DNA of 64,000 nucleotides from an uncultured Roseobacter sp. (GTDB lineage: Bacteria; Pseudomonadota; Alphaproteobacteria; Rhodobacterales; Rhodobacteraceae): contig NZ_CANKYM010000003.1 in assembly GCF_947488185.1 (NCBI RefSeq), positions 124,001-188,000 on the forward strand, read 5' to 3'. The position numbers and the translations under genes are program-made. The notes under the pieces were generated by a model. It was not told where the DNA came from. It ran no database searches and saw nothing but the letters and a program-made list of their open reading frames with translations. Position 1 is the stretch's first letter. Each line of letters begins with the position of its first letter. Below are positions 54,481 to 63,502 of this stretch, one piece after another.

Positions 54481-56100
54481 ATGGTGGACGTCAGATATGA
54501 CATCGCTTTCCGGCTTTACCCCTACGAGAAAGTCCCGGATCAGGACCTGCCGCCCAAGCGACACCCGGTAGTCATCGTCGGCGGCGGACCCATCGGCATG
54601 GCGCTGGCGCTTGATCTGGGGCGCAAGGGCACACCGGTGCTGGTGCTGGACGATCACGAAGGGGTTGGGCACGGCAGCCGCGCGATCTGTTTCGCCAAGC
54701 GTACGCTTGAGATTGCGGACCGCCTCGGCGCCGGGCAGGCGATGGTGGACAAGGGTGTCGTCTGGAATGTCGGCAAGGTCTTTCATGGGGATGATCAGGT
54801 TTTCGAATTCAACCTGCAGCCGGAAGGCGGACATAAGAACCCCGCCTTCATCAACCTGCAACAGCCCTATTTTGAGAAATTCATCGTCGATGAGATCCGC
54901 AGGGCGCAGGACGACGGCGCACCCATCGAAATTCGGGGCTGCAATGCGGTGACGGGGCTTACGCCAGCCGCAGATCATGTCGTTCTGACCGTCGAGACAC
55001 CGGACGGCCCCTACCGGGTCGAAGCCGACTGGCTCGTGGCCTGCGACGGCGCGCGCTCTCCGCTGCGCGATATGATGGGGTTGAGTTTTGAGGGGCGCGT
55101 CTTCGAGGACAACTTCCTGATTGCCGATGTTAAGATGACGGCAGACTTCCCGACCGAACGCTGGTTCTGGTTCGAGCCGCCCTTCAAGGACAGCGGTCAG
55201 TCGGCGTTGCTGCACAAGCAGCCGGACGACATCTGGCGGATTGATTTCCAACTGGGCTGGGACATCGATCGCGCCGAGGAGCTGAAAGAGGAAAATGTCC
55301 GTGCGCGGGTTGATGCGATGCTGGGCGAGGGGGTCGCATACACGCTGGAATGGACATCGATTTACACGTTCCAGTGCCGCCGGATGCAGGCGTTCCGCCA
55401 TGACCGCGTGTTCTTTGCCGGGGACGCTGCGCACCAGGTCTCACCCTTTGGCGCGCGCGGGGCAAATTCCGGCATACAGGACGCGGATAATCTGGCCTGG
55501 AAGCTTGATCTGGTGATCCGGGGACTTGCGCCGGAACGGCTACTGGACAGTTATTCCGACGAGCGTGTGCATGGGGCGGATGAAAACATCCTCAATTCCA
55601 CCCGCGCCACCGATTTCCTGACGCCGAAAAGTGAGATCAGCCAAATTTTCCGGAATGCCGTGCTGGCGCTTGCGCGGGAGCACGCTTTTGCGCGACCGCT
55701 GGTCAATTCGGGACGGTTGTCGGTGCCGTGTGTGTATGACGGATTGTCCCTGAACGGCCCGGACCTGTTGGAGTGGCCAAAACGGACGCGGGTGGGGGCA
55801 CCTGCGGTGGATGCACCACTGGGTGAAAGTCATCTTCTGGATCATCTGCCGGAAGGGTTTACGCTCTTGTGCATTGATGCACCCGCGCCGGATCTTGGGG
55901 CGGTAGATGGGGTGCCGTTGACCCATCTGAGCTTGAGCGCAGAGGGCAATCCGCTTCTGGCGGACCGCTATCTCGGGGATGCGGCGGGTGCCGTATATCT
56001 GCTCCGCCCGGACCAGCACGTGGTGGCGCGGTGGCCTGCGGTTTCCGCTGATGAGGTGAGAGCAGCGATGCAAACCGCATTGGGAAAGGACGCGGGATGA
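54481..56100 (+). CDS. FAD-dependent aromatic hydroxylase-type monooxygenase
   Basis: This 539-residue PHBH-fold flavoprotein has VVIVGGGPIGMALALDLGRKG at residues 30-50, the substrate-binding DG motif CDGARSPLRD and the second FAD motif FFAGDAAHQVSPFGARGANSG. A C-terminal thioredoxin-like region (from about residue 440) is usual for large members such as 3-(3-hydroxyphenyl)propionate hydroxylase. The following DUF2783 gene overlaps its stop by four bases; that pairing is common in this family. The substrate is unknown. Confidence 0.93.
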   Translation: MVDVRYDIAFRLYPYEKVPDQDLPPKRHPVVIVGGGPIGMALALDLGRKGTPVLVLDDHEGVGHGSRAICFAKRTLEIADRLGAGQAMVDKGVVWNVGKVFHGDDQVFEFNLQPEGGHKNPAFINLQQPYFEKFIVDEIRRAQDDGAPIEIRGCNAVTGLTPAADHVVLTVETPDGPYRVEADWLVACDGARSPLRDMMGLSFEGRVFEDNFLIADVKMTADFPTERWFWFEPPFKDSGQSALLHKQPDDIWRIDFQLGWDIDRAEELKEENVRARVDAMLGEGVAYTLEWTSIYTFQCRRMQAFRHDRVFFAGDAAHQVSPFGARGANSGIQDADNLAWKLDLVIRGLAPERLLDSYSDERVHGADENILNSTRATDFLTPKSEISQIFRNAVLALAREHAFARPLVNSGRLSVPCVYDGLSLNGPDLLEWPKRTRVGAPAVDAPLGESHLLDHLPEGFTLLCIDAPAPDLGAVDGVPLTHLSLSAEGNPLLADRYLGDAAGAVYLLRPDQHVVARWPAVSADEVRAAMQTALGKDAG

Positions 56101-56291
56101 CCCTGAACCTTGAGCCGAATATCCCCGACCCGGATGGGTTCTACGACCTGTTGCTGGCGGCGCATCAGGGGTTGAGCAAGGATGAGAGCGACGCGTTGAA
56201 CGCAAGATTGATCCTCGTGCTGGCCAATCACGTCGGGGATGTCGATGTGCTGCGCGAGGCCCTTGCAGCGGCGCGCAAAAGATCGGAATGA
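56097..56291 (+). CDS. DUF2783 small protein
   Basis: This 64-residue acidic protein overlaps the end of the FAD hydroxylase gene (ATGA). It contains IPDPDGFYDLLLAAHQGLS and a C-terminal helix, the pattern of DUF2783, which I know mainly as a small companion of PHBH-type hydroxylases. No enzymatic residue is evident; a structural or regulatory partner is plausible. Confidence 0.85.
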   Translation: MTLNLEPNIPDPDGFYDLLLAAHQGLSKDESDALNARLILVLANHVGDVDVLREALAAARKRSE

Positions 56292-56349
56292 GGGCGGAGA
56301 TCGCTTTCGGAAGACAAAGGGTGGCTTTCCGATCTGCGCAGACGTGCGG

Positions 56350-57399
56350 CTAAGCCGGGCCTTCCGAAACGATGACAAGCGGTCGGAACGCCTTGTTTTG
56401 CGCGTGTTGCGCGGCCTCCTGGCAGAGTGCAGCGTAGCCAGCGGCCCCCGACGGCGATGTAGGAAGCCCCAGGTCAGTGACGCGTGCAGCGGCGGCCTCA
56501 CCTTCTTCTTCCGAAAGTGTTGCGTAGCGCACATCACAGCGTTCGAGCGCAGCCCAGGCCACAATGGACGGGTCCTTGCAATCCAGCCGGCCCATTGCAG
56601 ATTCCGGCCCGTTCCCACGGGTTGGTTGCCCCGCCTTGTGGCTGGCCTGAAGGCAGGCCGCAGCGGCAGGTTCCACCACCACCAGCTCCGGCTGCTCCGC
56701 CCAGTTCAACCGGATCATATGCGCCATCGCAGCAGCCAGCCCGCCGACACCTGCCTGCAGATAGACATGAGTGGGCCACTGCCCCGATGTCTCAAAGCTC
56801 TCCCGAAGCTCTTCGGCGATGACGCAATACCCTTCCATCACCCATTTCGGGACCTCCGTGTAGCCCGGCCAGGTCCCATCGGCGAGCAAAACGGCGCCGG
56901 TGGCCTCTGCGTCCTTGATCGCGGCGGCGACGCTTTCCTCATACACCGCGCCGGAACGGACAACCGATGCCCCCAGCGTCCGCAGCCTTTGCGCGAAACT
57001 TTCCGGCACGGTGTTGGCGAGGTGGATGCGGGCCGCAGCCCCGGCGTCCCGCGCCCCAGCCGCGACACCCATGCCGTGATTGCCCGCACTGGCGCAGACG
57101 AAGGTCTGTGTGGCTGCAAAGGCACGCAGATCAGCATCACCCATGCGATCCTGTGTGGGAACCTCACCCGTTTTTGCGTGCCATTGCTGTTGCAGGATCC
57201 GGGCAACGGCATAGGGTGCCCCGAGCGCCTTGAACGCGCCCAACCCCATGCGGTTCGTCTCATCTTTGGTCAGAACAGTGCCACCGTGTGGACCGGCAAT
57301 TTCAACGAGTGGCGTGGGCTTGTACTTGTCTTGCGCCCGGAAAAACGCGTGGGCAGTGGCGACATTTGGCGAGAAGTCCAGAGAATCTGTATGTGTCAT
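56350..57399 (-). CDS. PLP-dependent diaminopropionate ammonia-lyase-type enzyme
   Basis: The 349-residue fold-type II enzyme has the PLP lysine in MGLGAFKALGAPY, the phosphate-binding and substrate loop SAGNHGMG and the later QAGVGGLAAAMA glycine motif. This set matches diaminopropionate ammonia-lyase more than threonine dehydratase; the reaction would release ammonia and pyruvate from 2,3-diaminopropionate. It is divergent from an Lrp-type regulator and near M20 and M24 hydrolases, which suggests catabolism of a blocked or cyclic diamino acid. The specific substrate is inferred. Confidence 0.85.
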   Translation of the reverse strand: MTHTDSLDFSPNVATAHAFFRAQDKYKPTPLVEIAGPHGGTVLTKDETNRMGLGAFKALGAPYAVARILQQQWHAKTGEVPTQDRMGDADLRAFAATQTFVCASAGNHGMGVAAGARDAGAAARIHLANTVPESFAQRLRTLGASVVRSGAVYEESVAAAIKDAEATGAVLLADGTWPGYTEVPKWVMEGYCVIAEELRESFETSGQWPTHVYLQAGVGGLAAAMAHMIRLNWAEQPELVVVEPAAAACLQASHKAGQPTRGNGPESAMGRLDCKDPSIVAWAALERCDVRYATLSEEEGEAAAARVTDLGLPTSPSGAAGYAALCQEAAQHAQNKAFRPLVIVSEGPA

Positions 57400-57502
57400 A
57401 GTTCAGCACGTTACGGGCTTTTCATGCGATGTATTTTGCGTTCTTTGTAAAGTCAGCGATAATATTTTGCGTGATTTAAGCAGGGGAGCGTCGAAACACA
57501 AC

Positions 57503-57967
57503 ATGACAACAGATCTCGATAAAACAGACCTAACGATCCTGCGCACCCTCCAGACCGACTGCCGCATCGGTCTGGAACAACTTGCCCATGAATGCGCCTT
57601 GTCGGTGCCTTCGGTGCAGCGTCGCCTGAAACGGTTGCGGCAGGCAAAGCTCATCGAAAAGGAGATTGCCGTCCTCAACCCGGCGAAATTCGACTACAAG
57701 ATGACCTTCATCGTCATGGTCGAGCTGGAACGGGAATCGCTGCAGCAACTCGAGCTATTTCGCAAACGCGCGACGGCAGAACCGCAGGTTCAGCAATGCT
57801 ACTATGTCACTGGTGACGCGGATTTCATCCTGATCTGTTCAGCAAAGGACATGCAGGATTTCGAGACGCTGACGCACAGGCTGTTCTTTGAGAACTCGAA
57901 TGTGCGGCGGTTTCGGACCTCAGTGGCGATGGACCGCACCAAGGTCAGCCTGAGCATCCCGATCTGA
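57503..57967 (+). CDS. Lrp/AsnC-family transcriptional regulator
   Basis: The ATG at 57503 (MTTDLDKTDLTILRTLQTDC) gives 154 residues. The N-terminal helix-turn-helix reads HECALSVPSVQRRLKRLRQAKLI, and the C-terminal RAM domain holds VQQCYYVTGDADFILICSA. It is divergent from the ammonia-lyase gene and upstream of M20 and M24 genes, so it probably controls this catabolic locus in response to an amino acid. Confidence 0.94.
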   Translation: MTTDLDKTDLTILRTLQTDCRIGLEQLAHECALSVPSVQRRLKRLRQAKLIEKEIAVLNPAKFDYKMTFIVMVELERESLQQLELFRKRATAEPQVQQCYYVTGDADFILICSAKDMQDFETLTHRLFFENSNVRRFRTSVAMDRTKVSLSIPI

Positions 57968-58080
57968 TGGTTGGGCCGCCGATAGAAACGCGCATCTGCG
58001 GCTGGATCCATGAAAATATTTCTGCAGGTTGCGCACTCAGACGATGCCAACCGCGCATCGCATTGCGCTAAGCTGGACGC

Positions 58081-59253
58081 ATGGTGGCGAAAGGCGCGGA
58101 CATGACTGATTTTGAGACGCGGATGACACAGCTCCGGCGCGATTTACATCGCCATCCGGAACTCGGCTTCAAGGAGACGCGTACCAAGGGCGTCATTGCC
58201 ACGCGCTTGCGGGAATTGGGACTGGAGGTGCATGAAGGCGCGGGTGTTGTTGGTATTCTCCGTTCGGGGGAAGGGCATGGGGCGATTGCGCTGCGCGCGG
58301 ATATGGATGCGTTGCCGATCACGGAAACATCGACCCATGATTACGTCTCGGGCAGCCCCGGTGTCATGCACGCCTGCGGTCATGATGGGCACACGACCAT
58401 GCTGCTTGGCGCGGCGGAGCGCTTGGCTATGAACCCCTCTTTTGACGGCACCGTGGTCTTTGTATTTCAGCCGAATGAAGAACACGGTCTTGGTGCCCGG
58501 GCGATGATTGACGAGGGCCTTTTGGACCGATTTCCTGTGGATGAAATCTATGCCATCCACAATCTGCCCGGCGCGCCTTTGGGCGAGGTTTCGACCCGCG
58601 TCGGCATCATTTGCAACAGCGAGACGCTGTTCGAGATCGAGATAGAGGGGCAAGGTGGTCATGCATCAATGCCCCAGACCGGCGTCGACGCAATCACGGT
58701 CGGCGCCGAGATCGTATTGGCTTTGCAGACCGTGGTCGCCCGCAAACTGGCGCCCGCCGCCGGTGCGGTGGTGTCGGTGACGGAGTTTCTGACCGACGGG
58801 CAAAGGAATGTCTTGCCGGGCAAGGCGGTCCTGAAGGGAGATTTCCGAGCGCGCTCGGCTGACGACCGTGCGCGCATCGCGCATTTCGTTCGGCAAATAT
58901 CCGACGGCATCGGGGTCGCGCATAATGTCGGTATTTCGGTTGCCTTTGACACGCAATTCGTTGAGACGATCAACGCAGGCGGCCCGACCGAGGCCGTCTA
59001 CCGGGCTGCAGAGATGGCGGGCTGCACGCTTGTGCGGGATCGGCCTGCGATGAGTTTTTCCGAGGATTTTGCCCATTTCGCGGTCGCAGTGCCGGGATGT
59101 TTCCTCTTGCTCGGCAATGGAGAAACGGGACGTCATGGCCGCCCGCTGCACGCTTCGGACTATGACTTCAACGATGACCTCTTGGCGATCGGGGCTACCT
59201 TCTGGATGCAGCTGGTTCAGGATCGACTACCTTTGCGAAAGGATCAGCCGTGA
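58081..59253 (+). CDS. M20-family amidohydrolase (N-acyl-amino-acid/hippurate hydrolase-like)
   Basis: The 390-residue enzyme has LRRDLHRHPELGFKE at the N-terminus, the metal cysteine and histidine in MHACGHDGHTTMLLGAAE, NEEHGLGARAMIDEG and a later SFSEDFAHFAVAVPG. It hydrolyses amide bonds of N-acyl amino acids. An ATG at 58102 is a possible alternative start. Its stop overlaps the start of the M24 gene. In this locus it may deacylate a diamino acid. Confidence 0.92.
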   Translation: MVAKGADMTDFETRMTQLRRDLHRHPELGFKETRTKGVIATRLRELGLEVHEGAGVVGILRSGEGHGAIALRADMDALPITETSTHDYVSGSPGVMHACGHDGHTTMLLGAAERLAMNPSFDGTVVFVFQPNEEHGLGARAMIDEGLLDRFPVDEIYAIHNLPGAPLGEVSTRVGIICNSETLFEIEIEGQGGHASMPQTGVDAITVGAEIVLALQTVVARKLAPAAGAVVSVTEFLTDGQRNVLPGKAVLKGDFRARSADDRARIAHFVRQISDGIGVAHNVGISVAFDTQFVETINAGGPTEAVYRAAEMAGCTLVRDRPAMSFSEDFAHFAVAVPGCFLLLGNGETGRHGRPLHASDYDFNDDLLAIGATFWMQLVQDRLPLRKDQP

Positions 59254-60416
59254 CCGAAACGCCAGATCGCGGGTTTCCCGAAAGCGAATTTGCAGATCGC
59301 ACGGCCAAGGCTCAGACCGCCATGGCAGGGGCGGGTCTGGCCGGTCTGTTGCTGACGACCGAAGCAGAGGTGCGCTATTTCAGCGGGTTCCACACGCTTT
59401 TCTGGCAAAGCCCGACCCGGCCCTGGTTCCTGTTTGTACCGGCCTCGGGCAAGCCTGTTGCGATCATTCCCGAGATTGGTGCGGACCTCATGCGCCGGAC
59501 GTGGGTGGATGACATCCGCACCTGGAGCGCCCCTGCACCGCGAGACGATGGGATCGGGCTGCTGACCGATCTACTTGCGCCTTTCGCACGCTCAGGCGCG
59601 GCCATTGGCCTCATGAAGGGGCATGAGACCCATTTGAGGATGCCCTTAGCTGACTTCGAACGGCTCTCGGCGGCGCTGCCGGGGCTTCGACTGGTCGATG
59701 CCACCGATCTGGTGCGCGGTCTCAGGATGGTGAAATCCGACGCGGAGATTGCGAAAATCCGACATATTTGCGCCATCGGCTCTCGCAGTTTTGCCGAGGT
59801 GCCGGAGGTTGCCCGGGAGGGCATGCCTCTGGCAGAGGTGTTTCGGGCGTTTCGTCGGGCAGCTCTGGCGCTTGGAGCCGACGACGTACCCTATCTTGTC
59901 GGCGGTGCGTACCGGGGTGGATATTACGATGTGATCTCGCCGCCGTCGCGCCGTCCTCTGGCAAAAGGGGATGTCCTGATGTTGGACACCGGTGCCACCT
60001 GGGACGGCTATTTCTGTGATTTCGACCGGAATTGGGCCATTGGCACGGCGGATGATGCATCGCAGCGCGCTTATGACGTTCTCTGGCGCGCGACCGAAGC
60101 GGGCATCGCCGCCGCGCGCCCGGGGGCCACATGCCGCGACCTTTTCCACGGGATGCAAACTGTCATCTCCGAGCTTGATGCCGCAGGCGGAGACGTGGGG
60201 CGCCTTGGTCACGGTTTGGGCATGCAGTTGACCGAATGGCCGTCGCATGCCGCCTGGGACAACACGGTGATCGAAGAAAACATGGTGCTGACCATTGAAC
60301 CATCCCTATCCTACGGTGACGGTCGCATCATGGTGCATGAGGAAAACATCGTCGTGCGCGCGGGCGGGGCCGAGCTTTTGACCGACCGCGCCGCACCAGA
60401 CTTGCCGGTGATTTAG
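59250..60416 (+). CDS. M24-family hydrolase (Xaa-Pro peptidase/ectoine-hydrolase type)
   Basis: The gene begins with a GTG overlapping the previous stop. The 388-residue product has an N-terminal domain and a pita-bread fold. All five canonical metal ligands appear present: LDTGA and CDFDR (two Asp), GHGLG (His), LTIEP (Glu) and HEENIVV (Glu). The GLGMQLTEWPS stretch recalls the ectoine hydrolase group (DoeA/EutD), which opens the ring of ectoine. Which of these it is cannot be settled by eye. Confidence 0.85.
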   Translation: MTETPDRGFPESEFADRTAKAQTAMAGAGLAGLLLTTEAEVRYFSGFHTLFWQSPTRPWFLFVPASGKPVAIIPEIGADLMRRTWVDDIRTWSAPAPRDDGIGLLTDLLAPFARSGAAIGLMKGHETHLRMPLADFERLSAALPGLRLVDATDLVRGLRMVKSDAEIAKIRHICAIGSRSFAEVPEVAREGMPLAEVFRAFRRAALALGADDVPYLVGGAYRGGYYDVISPPSRRPLAKGDVLMLDTGATWDGYFCDFDRNWAIGTADDASQRAYDVLWRATEAGIAAARPGATCRDLFHGMQTVISELDAAGGDVGRLGHGLGMQLTEWPSHAAWDNTVIEENMVLTIEPSLSYGDGRIMVHEENIVVRAGGAELLTDRAAPDLPVI

Positions 60417-60426
60417 GAGTGGTGGC

Positions 60427-61167
60427 ATGAAACTCGCGTACCAGACGGATGATGGAATCGGCACGCGCGCCAATTTGGGTGTGATCGTTCTGGAAACCGA
60501 CGAGACGCTGGAGCATGAGTTCCGGCAGTTGGTGAAGGGCGATGGCATCGCGCTTTACGTCAGCCGGATTCCGATGGTGCCGGAAGTCCGGCCTGATACT
60601 CTGGCACAGATGGAGACGGCGCTACCGACGGCGGCGGGCCTTCTGCCAACAGCGCTGGACTTCGATGCCATTGGGTTCGGCTGCACCTCTGCATCGAGTG
60701 TGATCGGATCAGATCGGGTGGCAGATATTGTCGCTGCGACGTGTTCGGGCGCGCAAGTGACGGACCCTCTGGCTGCAATCATTGCCGCAGGTCGCGCACT
60801 CGACGCGCAGCGTCTTGGTTTCGTGACACCCTATGTCGCCGACGTGTCCGCGCGAATGCGGCACAATCTCGAACTTGCCGGGTTCGAGATTGCAAGTTTT
60901 GGCTCTTTCGAAGAAGGCAACGACCGGGTGGTCGCGCGGATCACGCCAGCATCGATTGTTGCTGCGGTTGAAGCCGTCTCCGCAAAGGCGCCATGTGATG
61001 CCATTGTCGTGTCCTGCACCAATCTGCGCTGCCTCGGGATCATTGCCGAAGCGGAGAGGAAGACTGGCGTGCCCGTTATCACGAGCAATCAGGCCCTTGC
61101 CTGGCATATGCTGACCCTCGCGGGGGTAGAGGGAGCCCGGCCCGGACTTGGCCGACTGTTTGCATAG
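60427..61167 (+). CDS. Asp/Glu-racemase / maleate isomerase / EutA-like protein
   Basis: This 246-residue protein has the two-cysteine signature of the family: FGCTSASSVIG near residue 85 and SCTNLRCLGI near residue 195, with a Rossmann-like alternation. Family members include arylmalonate decarboxylase, maleate cis-trans isomerase and EutA of hydroxyectoine use, which works on an alpha-amino acid stereocentre. It is the last gene of the operon and is followed by a clear terminator at 61236. Confidence 0.85.
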   Translation: MKLAYQTDDGIGTRANLGVIVLETDETLEHEFRQLVKGDGIALYVSRIPMVPEVRPDTLAQMETALPTAAGLLPTALDFDAIGFGCTSASSVIGSDRVADIVAATCSGAQVTDPLAAIIAAGRALDAQRLGFVTPYVADVSARMRHNLELAGFEIASFGSFEEGNDRVVARITPASIVAAVEAVSAKAPCDAIVVSCTNLRCLGIIAEAERKTGVPVITSNQALAWHMLTLAGVEGARPGLGRLFA

Positions 61168-61235
61168 GATCGATCCTCGTCGCCAGTTCTGCTTTATGAA
61201 TAGACGGATCTCCGGATCGATCTCCATGGGTTACC

Positions 61236-61257
61236 TTCTGAGCCGCCTCAGAATTTT
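61236..61257 (+). terminator. Rho-independent terminator
   Basis: TTCTGAG (61236-61242) and CTCAGAA (61247-61253) form a perfect 7-bp stem with a CCGC loop, directly followed by TTTT. It terminates the operon ending at 61167. Confidence 0.75.
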
Positions 61258-61353
61258 CGCCCACTTGGTATCAGTATGTGCTCAACCGTCCTTATTTTGA
61301 CTCAGATCGTTCGGGAGGCTGTACATTGTCGGAGGTCTGAATAGACTGATCCA

Positions 61354-62310
61354 ATGCTCGATCTGCTCAGCGATATCCTGACCAACCTGTCGATGCGGGG
61401 CACGCTCTATTTCCGCACGTCATTCACAAAACCCTGGGGCGTGGCCGTTCCGAGTTACGAGAATGTCGCGCGCTTCCACTTCGCGCATCGGGGCAGTTGC
61501 CTGGTGCGGGTGAAGGGTGTTGAGGAGCCCGTCAACGTTGCCCAGGGTGATCTGATCATCATACCCCACGGCACGGCTCATGATCTCTATTGCGGACATG
61601 ATCCGGAACGTACGATCATGCCGCTCGATACCGTGCTGCAGGCATCGGGTTTCGATGGCTCCGGGGTGCTTGTCTACGGTGGTGACGAGCCGCTGAGCGA
61701 GACGCAGTTGATCTGTGGTCATTTTGCGTTCGAGCCCAATGCCAAGCACATACTGATGGATCGGCTACCGCCCCTGATCCATCTTGAAAATTACGGCGAG
61801 GTAGCGGGCAAATGGATGGAGGCCACCCTGCGGGTGATCGGCGACGAGGCGGGACGGAAAAAGATGGGTGGTGACTTGATCGCGCTGAAAATGTCAGAGG
61901 CCATTCTAGCGCAAGCGGTGCGCAGTTTCATCGAGACCGGCGACACGATCAGATGGGGGCTCGGCGCGTTTTCGGACAAGAATCTGCATCGGGCTCTGGA
62001 AGCTTTCCACAAGGCCCCCAGCAAGACTTGGACGGTGGAAGCGCTCGCCACTGCTGCCGGTATGTCACGGACAAGTTTTGCCGTATCGTTTCAGAAAAAG
62101 ATGTCGATGACGCCGATGGAGTATGTCACAGGCTGGCGTATGGAGATGGCAAAGAAGACACTGCAGCGCCCTGATACGTCTCTCTCAGATGCAGCGGAGA
62201 GTGCAGGTTACGCCTCGGATTCCGCCTTTGCGCGCGTATTCAAAAAAGAAACGGGTATGACACCCGCGCGCTTTAGACAGCTTAATCGCACCAATCATTC
62301 TGTGTATTGA
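61354..62310 (+). CDS. AraC-family transcriptional regulator with cupin sensor
   Basis: The 318-residue protein has an N-terminal cupin-type domain (residues about 10-150; GSCLVRVKGVEEPVNVAQGD and IIIPHGTAHDLYCG) and a C-terminal AraC DNA-binding domain with two helix-turn-helix units (WTVEALATAAGMSRTSFAVSF and SLSDAAESAGYASDSAFARVF). The target is unknown; the small membrane protein gene 111 bp downstream is the closest candidate. Confidence 0.93.
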   Translation: MLDLLSDILTNLSMRGTLYFRTSFTKPWGVAVPSYENVARFHFAHRGSCLVRVKGVEEPVNVAQGDLIIIPHGTAHDLYCGHDPERTIMPLDTVLQASGFDGSGVLVYGGDEPLSETQLICGHFAFEPNAKHILMDRLPPLIHLENYGEVAGKWMEATLRVIGDEAGRKKMGGDLIALKMSEAILAQAVRSFIETGDTIRWGLGAFSDKNLHRALEAFHKAPSKTWTVEALATAAGMSRTSFAVSFQKKMSMTPMEYVTGWRMEMAKKTLQRPDTSLSDAAESAGYASDSAFARVFKKETGMTPARFRQLNRTNHSVY

Positions 62311-62421
62311 ACGATCTGCAAGAAAATGGGGACGAATGGGCATAGTTTGATCAAATAGCTCACCTTATGTCTTTCTCATCAACGCCGCTTGGCGGCCTGC
62401 AAATGAGGAGAAGAGTTCAAC

Positions 62422-62790
62422 ATGCTTCCACGTTTCATCACAAAATCTATCCACGCTTATCTCGACTATCCCGTCGCGCTCGGCCTGATGGCCATGCCCT
62501 TTCTGTTTGGTCTGGGGGCCGGCAATATGCTGGCATTCTGGCTGTCGGTCGTAACCGGTGTCGCAGCCTTTGCGCTGACCGTTCTGACCGATCATCATCT
62601 CGGCGTTTTCCGGGTTTTGCCATACAGTCTTCACCTGGCGGTTGACGGGCTGGTCGGCGTGGCCTTCGTCGCCGCACCGTTGCTCTTGGGCTTCGCAGGC
62701 ATCGAATTCTGGTACTACATGGTCCTCGGTCTTACAGTTCTGGCGGTGGTCGGATTACACAAACCTGACGAGGAGCCTGCCGTCGCCTGA
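62422..62790 (+). CDS. Small SPW-like integral membrane protein
   Basis: This 122-residue protein has about four hydrophobic segments (for example GLMAMPFLFGLGAGNM, WLSVVTGVAAFALTVL, GLVGVAFVAAPLLLGFAG and YMVLGLTVLAVVGL), consistent with the small SPW-type inner-membrane proteins. The ATG follows GAGGAGAAG. Its function is unknown. A hairpin at 62806 probably ends the transcript. Confidence 0.8.
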   Translation: MLPRFITKSIHAYLDYPVALGLMAMPFLFGLGAGNMLAFWLSVVTGVAAFALTVLTDHHLGVFRVLPYSLHLAVDGLVGVAFVAAPLLLGFAGIEFWYYMVLGLTVLAVVGLHKPDEEPAVA

Positions 62791-62805
62791 GTGGTCGCGA
62801 CGAGC

Positions 62806-62843
62806 GCACTCCGGGACTGCAAACCAGATGCCACCCGGAGTGC
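62806..62843 (+). terminator. Hairpin terminator candidate after the membrane-protein gene
   Basis: GCACTCCGGG at 62806-62815 and CCCGGAGTGC at 62834-62843 are perfect inverted repeats with an 18-base loop, followed by TTT. It lies 16 bases after the stop. Confidence 0.6.
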
Positions 62844-62991
62844 TTTGGAAAAGCTTATGACCGAACAAATCCCAGGTCAGGCTTGGTAGAGGACTACGCG
62901 CAGACGTAAGAGGGCACTACAAAATAAAAGTAAACTGTGAGGCCAATGCGAGATGTGCCTGACCGTCCGGAATGCAAAACCCGTAGGCAAA

Positions 62992-63029
62992 GAACAGGAG
63001 GTACCCAATTCATCGGGTGCCTCCTGTTC
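62992..63029 (-). terminator. Long hairpin after ridA
   Basis: Bases 62992-63006 pair with 63015-63029 over 15 positions with one non-Watson-Crick pair and an 8-base loop. It lies 18 bases beyond the ridA stop in the leftward direction and is followed there by a short TTT. It may also stop transcription arriving from the left. Confidence 0.65.
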
Positions 63030-63046
63030 GCTCATCCGGCTGCCTT

Positions 63047-63388
63047 TTACATGTATGCCGCATCCACAATGAACTCGACTTTCAGTTCGGGACGCGCGAG
63101 TTTCGCTTCACCACAAGCTCGGGCAGGCGCGTGGCCCGTCGGCACCCACGCGTTCCAGACTTCGTTCAGACCCGCGAAGTCCTGCATATCTGCCAGCCAG
63201 ATGGTCACTCGGAGCATGTTTTCTCGGGACGATCCGGCCTTGAGCAGAAGGTCATCAATTTTTTCAAGGCAGCTGCGCACCTGTTCTTGGATCGTGTCAC
63301 CCTCGGCAACCTGTCCGGTCAGGTAAGCCACGCCATTGTGTTTCACGATCTTGGAAGAGCGTTCACCGGTTTCGATGCGTTCAATCAT
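63047..63388 (-). CDS. RidA family protein (reactive enamine/imine deaminase)
   Basis: This 113-residue YjgF/RidA protein deaminates reactive enamines and imines such as 2-aminoacrylate formed by PLP enzymes. Visible are [17 protein letters not shown] near the N-terminus, [13 protein letters not shown], and the conserved arginine in [23 protein letters not shown]. It is divergent from a LysR gene at 63503. Its presence near ammonia-lyase and racemase genes suits the removal of enamine by-products. Confidence 0.95.
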   Translation of the reverse strand: MIERIETGERSSKIVKHNGVAYLTGQVAEGDTIQEQVRSCLEKIDDLLLKAGSSRENMLRVTIWLADMQDFAGLNEVWNAWVPTGHAPARACGEAKLARPELKVEFIVDAAYM

Positions 63389-63502
63389 CCCATTTCCTTG
63401 CGTTTGAGTTCAAAGGACCCGCCAGGCCTGGGCCATTTATGGACATGAGCACACAATTAAGGCAATCGTGATTTTGTTAAATCTATTTCAGGTATGCTTA
63501 AC

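Noticed and set aside
61166..61177. Perfect 12-bp palindrome AGGATCGATCCT at the end of the racemase gene
   Set aside because: It overlaps the stop region, is short and is not repeated elsewhere in the window that I can see.
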